A DNA stretch of 11,180 bases, from NCBI GenBank assembly GCA_003477405.1, contig QUDE01000032.1, positions 1 to 11,180 of the forward strand, written 5' to 3'. The notes beneath the pieces were generated by a model. That model was given only the letters and a program-made list of their open reading frames with translations, was not told the DNA's origin and ran no database searches. Every line of letters starts with the position of its first letter. Within the stretch, counting starts at the first letter, position 1. Source of the stretch: Ruminococcaceae bacterium AM07-15. GTDB taxonomy: Bacteria; Bacillota; Clostridia; Oscillospirales; Butyricicoccaceae. Below are positions 1 to 6,242 of the stretch, one piece after another. Made by a program: the position numbers and the translations under genes.

Positions 1-26
1 TCTCTTTCGTGCAGCTCCAGAATCAT
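1..26 (-). CDS. Partial 5' end of winged-helix regulator gene (duplicate of 11128-11153)
   Basis: Minus-strand ATG at 26-24 opens the first eight codons of the OmpR-type winged-helix gene, cut by the contig edge. It is the same sequence as the start of the full gene at 10737-11153. The ATG overlaps the TGA of the DtxR-like gene (ATGA), which shows the true gene order. It should not be counted as a second gene if the molecule is circular. Confidence 0.85.
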
Positions 27-53
27 GACTCGTCCGATGATATCACCGCTTTC
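1..53. repeat. Left copy of 53-bp terminal direct repeat
   Basis: These 53 bases are identical to 11128-11180. The copy contains the last codons of the DtxR-like gene and the first codons of the winged-helix gene, both on the minus strand. Joining the ends through this repeat gives an 11,127-bp circle (or tandem unit) in which those two genes are complete and overlap by ATGA. A perfect repeat reaching exactly to both ends is what an assembler leaves on a circular or tandemly repeated molecule. It does not look like a biological att site. Confidence 0.95.
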
Positions 54-421
54 TCGTTCAGTTTATAAGCAACTTTCAGTCGCTCAAAGGTTTCCTCGCT
101 GATCACATGCTCGATCCGGCAAGCATCCCGTTCCGCCGTTTCGGGGTCTACGCCGGCTTCAATCAGCCGGTCGGTAAAGAAGCGATGCTTTTCGTAGGTG
201 GCCTCGGCAACCTCACGGCCAAGGTCGGTCAGGTGCAGGAAGTGATCCTCGTCCATGAGCAGAAAGCCGCCCTTTCTCAGCGTAGCCACCGCATGACACA
301 CGCTGGGCTTCGATACCTCCATGTGCCGGGCAACATCCACGGAGCGTACCGTGCCCATCTTCTTATGGAGAACCAGGATGGCCTCCAGATAGTCCTCGCC
401 GGAAGCGTGCAGTTTCATCAT
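23..421 (-). CDS. DtxR/MntR-family metal-dependent transcriptional repressor
   Basis: This 132-aa protein matches the short MntR-like form of the DtxR family: an N-terminal winged helix (about residues 8-70, recognition helix around VSKPSVCHAVATLRK) followed by the metal-binding and dimerisation helices (about 71-120), with no SH3-like third domain. By alignment from memory, the likely metal ligands are D10, E13, H79, C101, E104 and H105. Asp at position 10 is MntR-like, whereas Cys at 101 is in the place of DtxR Cys102, so the metal (Fe or Mn) cannot be assigned. The gene starts at ATG 421, overlapping the stop of half-transporter B by ATGA, with a second ATG directly after; it ends in ATGA with the winged-helix gene. 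Co-transcription with the transporters suggests it represses this operon, and perhaps the divergent one, through the GGTTAG inverted repeats. Confidence 0.9.
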   Translation of the reverse strand: MMKLHASGEDYLEAILVLHKKMGTVRSVDVARHMEVSKPSVCHAVATLRKGGFLLMDEDHFLHLTDLGREVAEATYEKHRFFTDRLIEAGVDPETAERDACRIEHVISEETFERLKVAYKLNEKAVISSDES

Positions 422-2172
422 GTGTCACCCTGGTTTCCGCCAACCTGCCAGTTGGAGGACTCTCTTTGCAGTTCAACCATGCGGCGGAACATCCCATCCC
501 GCTCCATCAGCTGTTCTGGCGTGCCTTCTTCCACCACATGGCCATCTGCCAATACCACCACATGATCGGCTCCCATCACTGTCCGCATTCGGTGCGCGAT
601 AACCAAAACTGTCTTATCCTTGAGCAGCGCGGAGAGCGCAGTCTGGAGGCTGGTTTCGTTCTCTACATCCAGAGAGGCGGTCGCCTCGTCCAACAGAACA
701 ATGGGGGCGTTTTTCAACAGGGCGCGGGCAATAGAAATACGCTGGCGTTCACCCCCGGACAGAGTAGAGCCATTTTCGCCCACCACCGTCAGGTATCCCT
801 CCGGCAGACGCTGAACAAAGTCATCGCACTGGGCGGCCCTGGCTGCGGCCATAACCTCCTCATCTGTGGCGTCCTTGCGGCCCAGACGGATATTTCCCAT
901 GATGGTATCGTTGAACAGCACCACATCCTGGAACACAATGGCATAGTCCTTCAACAGTGTTTCCGGGTCCACCGTGGAGATGTCCACGCCGCCCATAGCA
1001 ATGCGGCCTTTCTGAATGTCCCAAAAGCGGGCGGCCAGCTTCGCTGTGGTGCTCTTACCGCCTCCAGAGGGTCCGACCAGTGCGGTCACCTCGCCCTGCT
1101 TGGCGGTGAAGGTCACATCGGACAGCACATCCTCACCGTCCTGATACCGGAAGCCCACATGGTCAAAGCAAATATCGTGACCTTTGGCCTGATACTCCAC
1201 TGTGCCTTCCTGTGCTGGCTCCTGTTCAATGGCTTTCATGCGGCGGAGCTGGAGCATTGCATTGAAGATCTCACTGAGCTGCATCATCACACCGCTGAGT
1301 GGGTCATAAATGCGGGAAGCTGCCACCAGGAACATGAGGAAAAAGAATAGATTCAGTTCGCCCTGTGTCAACAGCAGCGTCCCCACCAGCACGGTGGCCG
1401 GAAATCCCAATCGAAGGAGCATCTGCGAGGAAGTAATCATCAGGCCGCTGGTCATTTCATAACAGACGGAGGTATGTACGATCTTCTCCAGCTTTTTATC
1501 CAGCCCTGCCAAGTAGGTGTCCTCCTGATTGTTGGCTTTCAAATCCCGGATGCTCTCCAGAAACTCCTGTATTCCATCGGCGGCGTCCAGCTTGGATTGG
1601 ATCTTTTTCAGGTCCATATGGTTTTGCAGGCGTTTGCTCCCCACAAGGACAAGGATCGCCAGGACAAAGGGCGACAAAATTGCCAACGCCATTCTCCAGT
1701 CCATGAAAAACAGGCACAGGCAGACGATCACGCAGCTGATAGCCGTTCCGAAAATCTGGGGAATCGTATAGGCAAAAACCCGTTCCAGGTCATTGCAGTC
1801 GCTCATCATGGTAGTGGTCAGGTCAGAAAGGTCCCGCTTGCCAAAGAAGGACAGCGGTAGGGTGCGTAATTTTTCGGCCAAGCTGATCCGTCGCTGGGCG
1901 CTTTCGGCATAAGCCGCAATGTAAGTACAGCGATACTGAATGTAGTGGGTCAGGAAAATAATCACCAGCAGGGCCAGACACATTCCGGTATAGGCGCCCA
2001 GTGAAGGTGCAGCCGCTTCAATCCCCAGAAGTGGCTGGAGAAGTTGCATCACCAGCATTAAAAGCAGCCCCATGGGCAGCATCAGGCTGAGTGAGGTAAA
2101 GACCGAGGCAATGATTCCTTTTTTCAAATCCTTTGCGCCCTGTTCGGTCAGAGAAAAAAGTTTACGAAGCAT
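418..2172 (-). CDS. ABC half-transporter B, exporter fold (YbtQ/IrtB-like)
   Basis: A 584-aa fused membrane-plus-ATPase protein. The N-terminal half (about 1-310) has six hydrophobic segments of the type I exporter fold. The ATPase domain (about 330-570) has Walker A GPSGGGKST (367-375), Q-loop Q415, signature LSGGERQ (471-477), Walker B IVLLDE (491-496) with a normal ASLD D-loop, and H-loop H527, so it should hydrolyse ATP. The start is ATG 2172 because AAGGAGG lies 6 nt upstream; a longer frame from 2202 has no such site. It overlaps half-transporter A by 11 nt and the DtxR-like gene by 4 nt. It most likely forms a heterodimer with half-transporter A. Such pairs beside AraC regulators can be siderophore importers (YbtPQ, IrtAB) rather than exporters, but direction and substrate are inferred. 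Confidence 0.9.
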   Translation of the reverse strand: MLRKLFSLTEQGAKDLKKGIIASVFTSLSLMLPMGLLLMLVMQLLQPLLGIEAAAPSLGAYTGMCLALLVIIFLTHYIQYRCTYIAAYAESAQRRISLAEKLRTLPLSFFGKRDLSDLTTTMMSDCNDLERVFAYTIPQIFGTAISCVIVCLCLFFMDWRMALAILSPFVLAILVLVGSKRLQNHMDLKKIQSKLDAADGIQEFLESIRDLKANNQEDTYLAGLDKKLEKIVHTSVCYEMTSGLMITSSQMLLRLGFPATVLVGTLLLTQGELNLFFFLMFLVAASRIYDPLSGVMMQLSEIFNAMLQLRRMKAIEQEPAQEGTVEYQAKGHDICFDHVGFRYQDGEDVLSDVTFTAKQGEVTALVGPSGGGKSTTAKLAARFWDIQKGRIAMGGVDISTVDPETLLKDYAIVFQDVVLFNDTIMGNIRLGRKDATDEEVMAAARAAQCDDFVQRLPEGYLTVVGENGSTLSGGERQRISIARALLKNAPIVLLDEATASLDVENETSLQTALSALLKDKTVLVIAHRMRTVMGADHVVVLADGHVVEEGTPEQLMERDGMFRRMVELQRESSNWQVGGNQGDT

Positions 2173-3958
2173 GGTGTCCCTCCTTTCCGATATTCCAAGC
2201 AATCGAGGTCTGATAATCTCTCCACATTGAGGCGTAGATTCCGTTCTGTGCCATCAGCGCATCATGGTCCCCCTGCTCCGCGACGGTTCCCTGTTCCAAT
2301 ACCAAAATCTCATCGGCGTTTTGAATGGTGGGAAGTCGGTGGGCAATCATCAGGACAGTTTTCCCTTTGGTCAGACGCTCAAATGCCATCTGAATTTTGT
2401 GCTCGTTCTCGGGATCAGCGAAAGCGGTCGCTTCGTCCAACAGCACGATAGGAGCATCTTTGAGGATCGCCCGCGCAAGAGCGATGCGTTGCTGCTCCCC
2501 GCCGGAGAGATAGACACCCTTGGTTCCCAGCACCGTATCTATGCCTTTCGGTAATTTTTCTAAAATATCATCACATTGGGCGGCCTGGAGCGCCTCCAGT
2601 ACCTGGTTCCTGGTTGCATCCGGCCGGGAGGCACGGACATTTTCCAAGATGCTGGCCTTCAGCAACCGGCTGTCCTGAAATACAAAAGCAATGCGCTCCA
2701 TCAGTTCCCGCTTGGGAATCTGAGAAACCGTGATGCCTCCAATGCAGACCGACCCTTCCTGCACATCCCAAAACCGGGGAATCAGAGTGGCGGCAGTGGT
2801 CTTTCCACTGCCCGAAGCGCCTACCAAAGCCACAGTTTTCCCCTCCGGGACTTGGAACGACAGGTGAGAGAGCGCGGGCGCTTTGCCGCCCGGATAGGTA
2901 AAGGTCACATCCCAGAACTCCACATCATTCCGATCCGGTATCTGGGCAAGCGCATTCTCTACCACAGGAGCCTCTGCCAGCAGGGAGTCAACCCGCCGCA
3001 CCGCTTCCTGCGCCATCATACGGTGTGTGCCGGAAAACAGAATTTTATTGAGGATGCCGGCACTCCCGGAAGTAAAAAGAATGTAGAAAATCAAATCCAG
3101 CAGAAACTCGCTGTACTGTTCCGGGCCAATCAGGAGGATGCCAGCCGGAATCAGTACAGCAAAGGAGGCGTTGATGATGACATTGAAGGCCACCATCGGC
3201 CCCTGACAGGAGAGCGCGTATTCCGTTACATTGTCCTTGTAGTACATGATAGCGGCGTAAAAGCTCTTAAATGAGTAGATCGTCTGCTGGAACACCTTGA
3301 CCACCGGGATACCGCGTACATACTCTACCGCCTCATTGTTCATCTGTTCCGAAGCGTCCTGGTATTTCCGCATATAGGACATGGATTTCTCGCTGGTCAT
3401 CAGCATCTGTACCATAAACCCCGCAATCAGCAGAAGAATGGACAGGCCGCCTAATCTCCAATCAAAGAACAGGAGCATGACCAACATCGTCACAGCAGTC
3501 ACGGCTGATCCGGTCATATCCGGAAGCTGGTGCGCCAAGAAGTTTTCCGTTTGCGCTGTGTTCTCATTGATGATTTTCCGCAGTTTGCCGCTGCTGTTCT
3601 GGGAGAAAAAACCCAAAGGAAGTGAGGCCAAATGATGTAAAATCTGGGATTGCATATTTTTTGCTGTGTGAAACGCACCCAAATGGGAAAATAAAAGAGC
3701 CAGCGAATAGAGGAGAAAGCCTCCTACAGCCAGGCCCAGAGCAGCCCATCCATAAAGGGTCATCGTCCCTACATCTACCTCGCTCAAGTCTGGTAGAGCT
3801 GCCAGCACATCCCGAAGAACCAGCCAAATACACAAAAAAGGACACAGCATAAGTACGGAGCTGAGTCCGGATAATATGCAGGCTACCACCGTCATCCAGC
3901 GGTAACGCCCTCCAAACTCCAAGAGCCTGGAAATCCCTGTTTTTTTCTTCTGAGTCAT
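2162..3958 (-). CDS. ABC half-transporter A, exporter fold (YbtP/IrtA-like)
   Basis: First gene of the minus-strand operon, 598 aa from ATG 3958, chosen because AAGGAG sits 8 nt upstream; GTG 3961 is a poorer alternative. The N-terminal half (about 1-325) is a six-helix exporter-type membrane domain and the C-terminal part an ATPase. Counting from GTG 3961, the motifs are Walker A GASGSGKTT (381-389), Q-loop Q429, signature LSGGEQ (485-490), Walker B IVLLDE (505-510) and H-loop H541. The D-loop region reads ATAFADPENE instead of the usual SALD form. From memory this AFADPE variant occurs in siderophore-importing half-transporters such as IrtA/YbtP, which fits the nearby AraC gene. All catalytic motifs are intact. 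The end contains the ribosome binding site of half-transporter B, so the two are translated together. The promoter at 4024-4052 carries candidate AraC and DtxR sites. Confidence 0.9.
   Translation of the reverse strand: MTQKKKTGISRLLEFGGRYRWMTVVACILSGLSSVLMLCPFLCIWLVLRDVLAALPDLSEVDVGTMTLYGWAALGLAVGGFLLYSLALLFSHLGAFHTAKNMQSQILHHLASLPLGFFSQNSSGKLRKIINENTAQTENFLAHQLPDMTGSAVTAVTMLVMLLFFDWRLGGLSILLLIAGFMVQMLMTSEKSMSYMRKYQDASEQMNNEAVEYVRGIPVVKVFQQTIYSFKSFYAAIMYYKDNVTEYALSCQGPMVAFNVIINASFAVLIPAGILLIGPEQYSEFLLDLIFYILFTSGSAGILNKILFSGTHRMMAQEAVRRVDSLLAEAPVVENALAQIPDRNDVEFWDVTFTYPGGKAPALSHLSFQVPEGKTVALVGASGSGKTTAATLIPRFWDVQEGSVCIGGITVSQIPKRELMERIAFVFQDSRLLKASILENVRASRPDATRNQVLEALQAAQCDDILEKLPKGIDTVLGTKGVYLSGGEQQRIALARAILKDAPIVLLDEATAFADPENEHKIQMAFERLTKGKTVLMIAHRLPTIQNADEILVLEQGTVAEQGDHDALMAQNGIYASMWRDYQTSIAWNIGKEGHHAS
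2179..2185 (-). promoter_or_regulatory. Ribosome binding site deciding the start of half-transporter B
   Basis: AAGGAGG on the minus strand, 6 nt before ATG 2172 and inside the last codons of half-transporter A. It supports a 584-aa product and coupled translation of the pair. Confidence 0.85.
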
Positions 3959-4003
3959 CACATCATCTCCTTATCTACATCTACGCCAAGGTATTTATTC
4001 AGA

Positions 4004-4021
4004 GGTTTGCATCAACTAACC
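4004..4021 (-). promoter_or_regulatory. Candidate DtxR-like operator upstream of half-transporter operon
   Basis: On the minus strand this reads GGTTAGTTGATGCAAACC. It matches 15 of 18 bases of GGTTAGTGTATGCTAACC at 5228-5245, upstream of the uptake operon. The site begins 2 bp after the -10 box, so it would cover the start point and block transcription when bound. The GGTTAG/AACC half-sites resemble DtxR-box halves (known consensus core AGGTTAG..CTAACCT), but the spacing differs. Binding by the local DtxR-like protein is inferred. Confidence 0.55.
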
Positions 4022-4023
4022 AA

Positions 4024-4052
4024 ATGATACTGTCCGTCCGTAGAAAGCGCAA
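4024..4052 (-). promoter_or_regulatory. Promoter of half-transporter/DtxR/winged-helix operon
   Basis: On the minus strand, -35 TTGCGC (4052-4047), a 17-bp spacer and -10 TATCAT (4029-4024). The -35 is weak, as expected for an activator-dependent promoter. A candidate AraC site lies upstream and a candidate repressor site directly downstream. The predicted leader is roughly 60 nt to ATG 3958. Confidence 0.6.
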
Positions 4053-4066
4053 TCGCTCCAGCTAAA

Positions 4067-4101
4067 GTCTGGAATATTCCGAAATAGATTTGGCCGATTG
4101 A
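4067..4101 (-). promoter_or_regulatory. Candidate AraC-regulator binding site, half-transporter promoter
   Basis: On the minus strand CAATCGGCCAAAT (4100-4088) is identical over 13 bases to the first repeat upstream of the uptake operon (5142-5154). A weaker second copy starts 21 bp further on (4080-4067; 9 of 14 bases match the second plus-strand repeat). The first repeat starts 49 bp before the first base of the -35, exactly the distance seen at the other promoter. Confidence 0.6.
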
Positions 4102-4131
4102 AAAAAAGCACGCCGCAATCACGGCGTGCTT
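4101..4131 (-). terminator. Rho-independent terminator of the AraC-family gene
   Basis: On the minus strand a perfect 10-bp stem AAGCACGCCG/CGGCGTGCTT with loop TGATTG runs into a T tract. It begins 16 nt after the stop codon at 4148-4150, so the regulator gene is insulated from the half-transporter operon downstream. Confidence 0.9.
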
Positions 4132-4147
4132 CCCAATATATTCTACT

Positions 4148-5122
4148 TTATTTGTTCCAGAATTGTCGGCGGAATTCATTGGGCGTGATGCCCGTTTTCT
4201 GATGAAATGCGGCGGAAAAACTGCTTTGCCGCTCATACCCAACCAGAGCGGCAATCTCGCTGATCTTTTTTTGGTGGTCGGTCAGCAACTCTTTTGCCCG
4301 GTCGATCCGACAGGTCAGTATAAACTCATAAATTGTGGTGCCGTAAAGCATACGGAACAGATAAGTCAGTTTTGACTTGCTCATATAGCACATCTGGGCC
4401 AGACGCTGGAGATCTACTTTGGCGGAGTAATTCTGAAGCAGAAAATGCTTTAGGCTTTGCATCGCCTCCTGATCCTTTGCGGATATGCTGGCGGTGGTCG
4501 GGGTAGATAAAGTCAAGTCATTCCACTCCAGGAGGGCGGCGAGCAGATCGAACACCTTTGCTTCATAGCGCAGACCCGCAGTTCCCGCCTGTGGCAGATA
4601 AGCTGCCATCTGGTGGAGAAGGCCTTCTACCTCGGGGAGTGACACCGTCCCATCCAGTGTACAGGCCGCTTTCCTCACCTGCGTGGCATCCTGCCCCATC
4701 AGTGCGGGAAGTTGTTGTTCGAAGAACTCTGGCATCAGGCCAATCCCAATGCTTCGGACGGGAGTATTTTTAGGGATCGTATGCCCAAAGGTCCCCTCCT
4801 CCAAAAAATAGCCTACCAGATTTTCCGGATTAGTACAGTGCTTTGTCAGCGCAGGCTCCGCACTGCTTGGAGAACTAACCGCAACCGTCAGAGCGGCGGG
4901 GTGGTGATAGCGAAAAGACATATCCTGGTGGAACACCACATCATAAATAGTTAACGAGCAGGCTGCGTTGATAGGATAGGTCCACAGATAGCCTTCTCCA
5001 ACCTCTGGCTCCGGGACAAAAGTAAAGCCTACTCCATTTTTTTCTTCCTGTCCCTTCCGGGCCGGCTTCAGCCCCAACTGGGGCAGATGAGAAAGACATA
5101 ATTGCTCAAATCCTGTACGCAC
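4148..5122 (-). CDS. AraC-family transcriptional regulator (YbtA/PchR-type context)
   Basis: A 324-aa regulator read from GTG 5122, chosen because AGGAGG lies 8 nt upstream; ATG 5128 is only 2 nt from that site and a longer frame from 5185 would run through the putative operator repeats. The last 100 residues hold the two AraC helix-turn-helix motifs (about 237-259 and 284-306), ending in the family signature around FSAAFHQKTGITPNEFRR. The N-terminal part (about 1-215) is a divergent ligand-sensing domain that I cannot assign to a ligand. The gene is alone between its own promoter and a strong terminator, divergent from the uptake operon. By analogy with YbtA and PchR, which activate siderophore uptake genes when their siderophore is present, it probably activates both transporter operons through the GCAATCGGCC repeats. 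Repeats lying in its own leader suggest autoregulation. Confidence 0.88.
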   Translation of the reverse strand: MRTGFEQLCLSHLPQLGLKPARKGQEEKNGVGFTFVPEPEVGEGYLWTYPINAACSLTIYDVVFHQDMSFRYHHPAALTVAVSSPSSAEPALTKHCTNPENLVGYFLEEGTFGHTIPKNTPVRSIGIGLMPEFFEQQLPALMGQDATQVRKAACTLDGTVSLPEVEGLLHQMAAYLPQAGTAGLRYEAKVFDLLAALLEWNDLTLSTPTTASISAKDQEAMQSLKHFLLQNYSAKVDLQRLAQMCYMSKSKLTYLFRMLYGTTIYEFILTCRIDRAKELLTDHQKKISEIAALVGYERQSSFSAAFHQKTGITPNEFRRQFWNK

Positions 5123-5130
5123 CGGCATCA

Positions 5131-5136
5131 CCTCCT
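5131..5136 (-). promoter_or_regulatory. Ribosome binding site deciding a GTG start for the AraC gene
   Basis: AGGAGG on the minus strand is 8 nt from GTG 5122 but only 2 nt from ATG 5128. Normal spacing favours GTG as the start codon. Confidence 0.75.
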
Positions 5137-5140
5137 TTTT

Positions 5141-5187
5141 GCAATCGGCCAAATGATTTTCGCAATCGACCAAACAAATGGGCAATC
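5141..5187 (+). promoter_or_regulatory. Three phased GCAATC repeats, candidate AraC-regulator sites
   Basis: GCAATC occurs at 5141, 5162 and 5182, spaced 21 and 20 bp, about two helical turns. The first two are longer (GCAATCGGCCAAAT and GCAATCGACCAAAC). The third ends 2 bp before the -35 of the uptake promoter. Phased direct repeats abutting the -35 are the usual arrangement for AraC-family activators. The same motif recurs at the half-transporter promoter. These repeats also lie in the predicted leader of the AraC gene. Confidence 0.65.
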
Positions 5188-5189
5188 AC

Positions 5190-5217
5190 TTGTTTTTGCG
5201 AATAAAGGCACTATAAT
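5190..5217 (+). promoter_or_regulatory. Promoter of the Opp/Nik-type uptake operon
   Basis: -35 TTGTTT (5190-5195), 16-bp spacer, consensus -10 TATAAT (5212-5217). The start point would be near 5224, giving a leader of about 68 nt. The AraC-type repeats end just upstream and the GGTTAG inverted repeat covers the region just after the start point. Confidence 0.7.
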
Positions 5218-5243
5218 TCTATAAGACGGTTAGTGTATGCTAA
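5216..5243 (-). promoter_or_regulatory. Possible promoter of the AraC-family gene
   Basis: On the minus strand TTAGCA (5243-5238), 16 bp, TAGAAT (5221-5216). The inverted repeat at 5227-5246 sits between and over these boxes, so one operator could repress both divergent promoters. Moderate match only. Confidence 0.4.
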
Positions 5244-5246
5244 CCG
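5227..5246. promoter_or_regulatory. Inverted-repeat operator in the divergent promoter region
   Basis: Perfect inverted repeat CGGTTAG/CTAACCG with a 6-bp centre TGTATG. It lies 10 bp downstream of the uptake-operon -10 and inside the possible AraC-gene promoter. A close relative (15 of 18 bases) is present at 4004-4021. Likely target of the DtxR/MntR-like repressor encoded at 23-421. The half-sites are DtxR-like but the centre is longer than in the classical 19-bp box. Confidence 0.6.
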
Positions 5247-5275
5247 ATAATAACACATAAATGAGAAAAAAGCAA

Positions 5276-5295
5276 GGGAGGGCAATATGCGTTGA
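5276..5295 (+). promoter_or_regulatory. Ribosome binding site with two-codon ORF overlapping a TTG start
   Basis: GGGAGG (5276-5281) is 5 nt from an ATG at 5287 that reads ATG CGT TGA, and 10 nt from TTG 5292, the only upstream start in frame with the permease. The TGA overlaps the TTG (TTGA). A ribosome could make Met-Arg and restart, or start directly at TTG. Confidence 0.5.
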
Positions 5296-6242
5296 AAAGA
5301 CTGGTTCATTCGTTCACAGCAAGAAAAATTATGGAACTTCTGCTGACCTTGCTGATTGTAACCTTTCTCTCTTTTTTACTGGTGAAACTTTCTCCGGTGG
5401 ATGCGGCGGAAGCTTATGCCCGGAGAACTTTTATGTTATACACGCCGGAGCAGCTTGGTGAGCTTCGGGAGGAGATGGGGCTCAATCAGCCACTTCTGGT
5501 CCAGTACGGAACATGGGTGGGAGATGCGCTCCACCTTGACTTTGGGACCTCACTGGTCAACGGACGCTCTGTTTTAGGCGAGGTATCCCGCGCAATGGGC
5601 GTCACACTGAGCATTGTATTGATAGCGGCGGTCATTGAAGCGGCCGGTATTCTTCTTGTAGGAAGCCTGTGCTACTGGTGCAGGCGGAAATGGGCGCACT
5701 TGCTATTGGTTTTTATGTGTATTGTGGGCGTATCCATCCCGCCATTCTTCCTTGCCAGTTCCTTTCTCGATGTGTTTGCAGTCCGTTTTGGATGGATCTC
5801 CGTGGCCTCCAGTACGGGGCTGATGCGGTATCTGCCTGCGGCCATCTGCTTGGCCGTGGGCGGGATTGCCCTCTACTCTCAGCTTCTCTCTAAAAATATT
5901 GAGCGGGAGATGAACGAGGATTACGCGGTGTATGCCCGGTGCCGTGGGCTTTCCGACATGAGGATTCTGTGGACCCATGCGTTGCCCCATGCACTGGCCG
6001 GCTTGGCACCCAGCTTTTTGCAAATGGTCGGTATCTCCCTGGCTGGCTCTGCTATCGTGGAGAAAATCTTTTCTTTGCCCGGCCTTGGGTATTCCATCGT
6101 GGACAGTGTACTCTACCGGGACACGCCTATGATACACGCCACAATCCTGTTTCTGGCCTTCTTTCTGGTGATTTGCAACACGGTTTCCGACATTCTGCAG
6201 CGGATATTCCAGCGCGGTCATTCTGAGGGGGTGGTCCAATGA
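5292..6242 (+). CDS. ABC transporter permease, NikB/OppB/CntB-type
   Basis: First gene of the plus-strand operon, 316 aa, an inner-membrane permease of the peptide/nickel/metallophore uptake family. It has an N-terminal transmembrane helix (about 14-34), a periplasmic-side loop (about 38-100), then a run of five membrane segments. The EAA-type coupling loop is at about 211-235 (YAVYARCRGLSDMRILWTHA), followed by the usual SLPGLGYSIVDSV stretch (261-273). The start is TTG 5292; the next in-frame ATG at 5331 lacks a ribosome site and would cut into the first helix. It ends in ATGA with the second permease. Together with the next four genes it forms a complete importer. Substrate (metal-metallophore, nickel or peptide) is not decidable here. 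Confidence 0.88.
   Translation: MKRLVHSFTARKIMELLLTLLIVTFLSFLLVKLSPVDAAEAYARRTFMLYTPEQLGELREEMGLNQPLLVQYGTWVGDALHLDFGTSLVNGRSVLGEVSRAMGVTLSIVLIAAVIEAAGILLVGSLCYWCRRKWAHLLLVFMCIVGVSIPPFFLASSFLDVFAVRFGWISVASSTGLMRYLPAAICLAVGGIALYSQLLSKNIEREMNEDYAVYARCRGLSDMRILWTHALPHALAGLAPSFLQMVGISLAGSAIVEKIFSLPGLGYSIVDSVLYRDTPMIHATILFLAFFLVICNTVSDILQRIFQRGHSEGVVQ

Noticed and set aside
1..53. Terminal repeat as an attachment (att) core
   Set aside because: It ends exactly at both contig ends, lies inside coding sequence and no integrase is present, so a circular or tandem assembly overlap is simpler.
466..1350. Long plus-strand frame of 294 codons
   Set aside because: It is antisense to half-transporter B, whose ATPase motifs are intact; the frame is open through codon bias and has a low-complexity composition.
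4071..4080. Perfect palindrome GGAATATTCC
   Set aside because: It coincides with the weaker second AraC-type repeat and is short enough to arise by chance.
5141..5187. Phased repeats as a CRISPR or iteron array
   Set aside because: Only three short copies, abutting a promoter and repeated at another promoter; a regulator site fits better.
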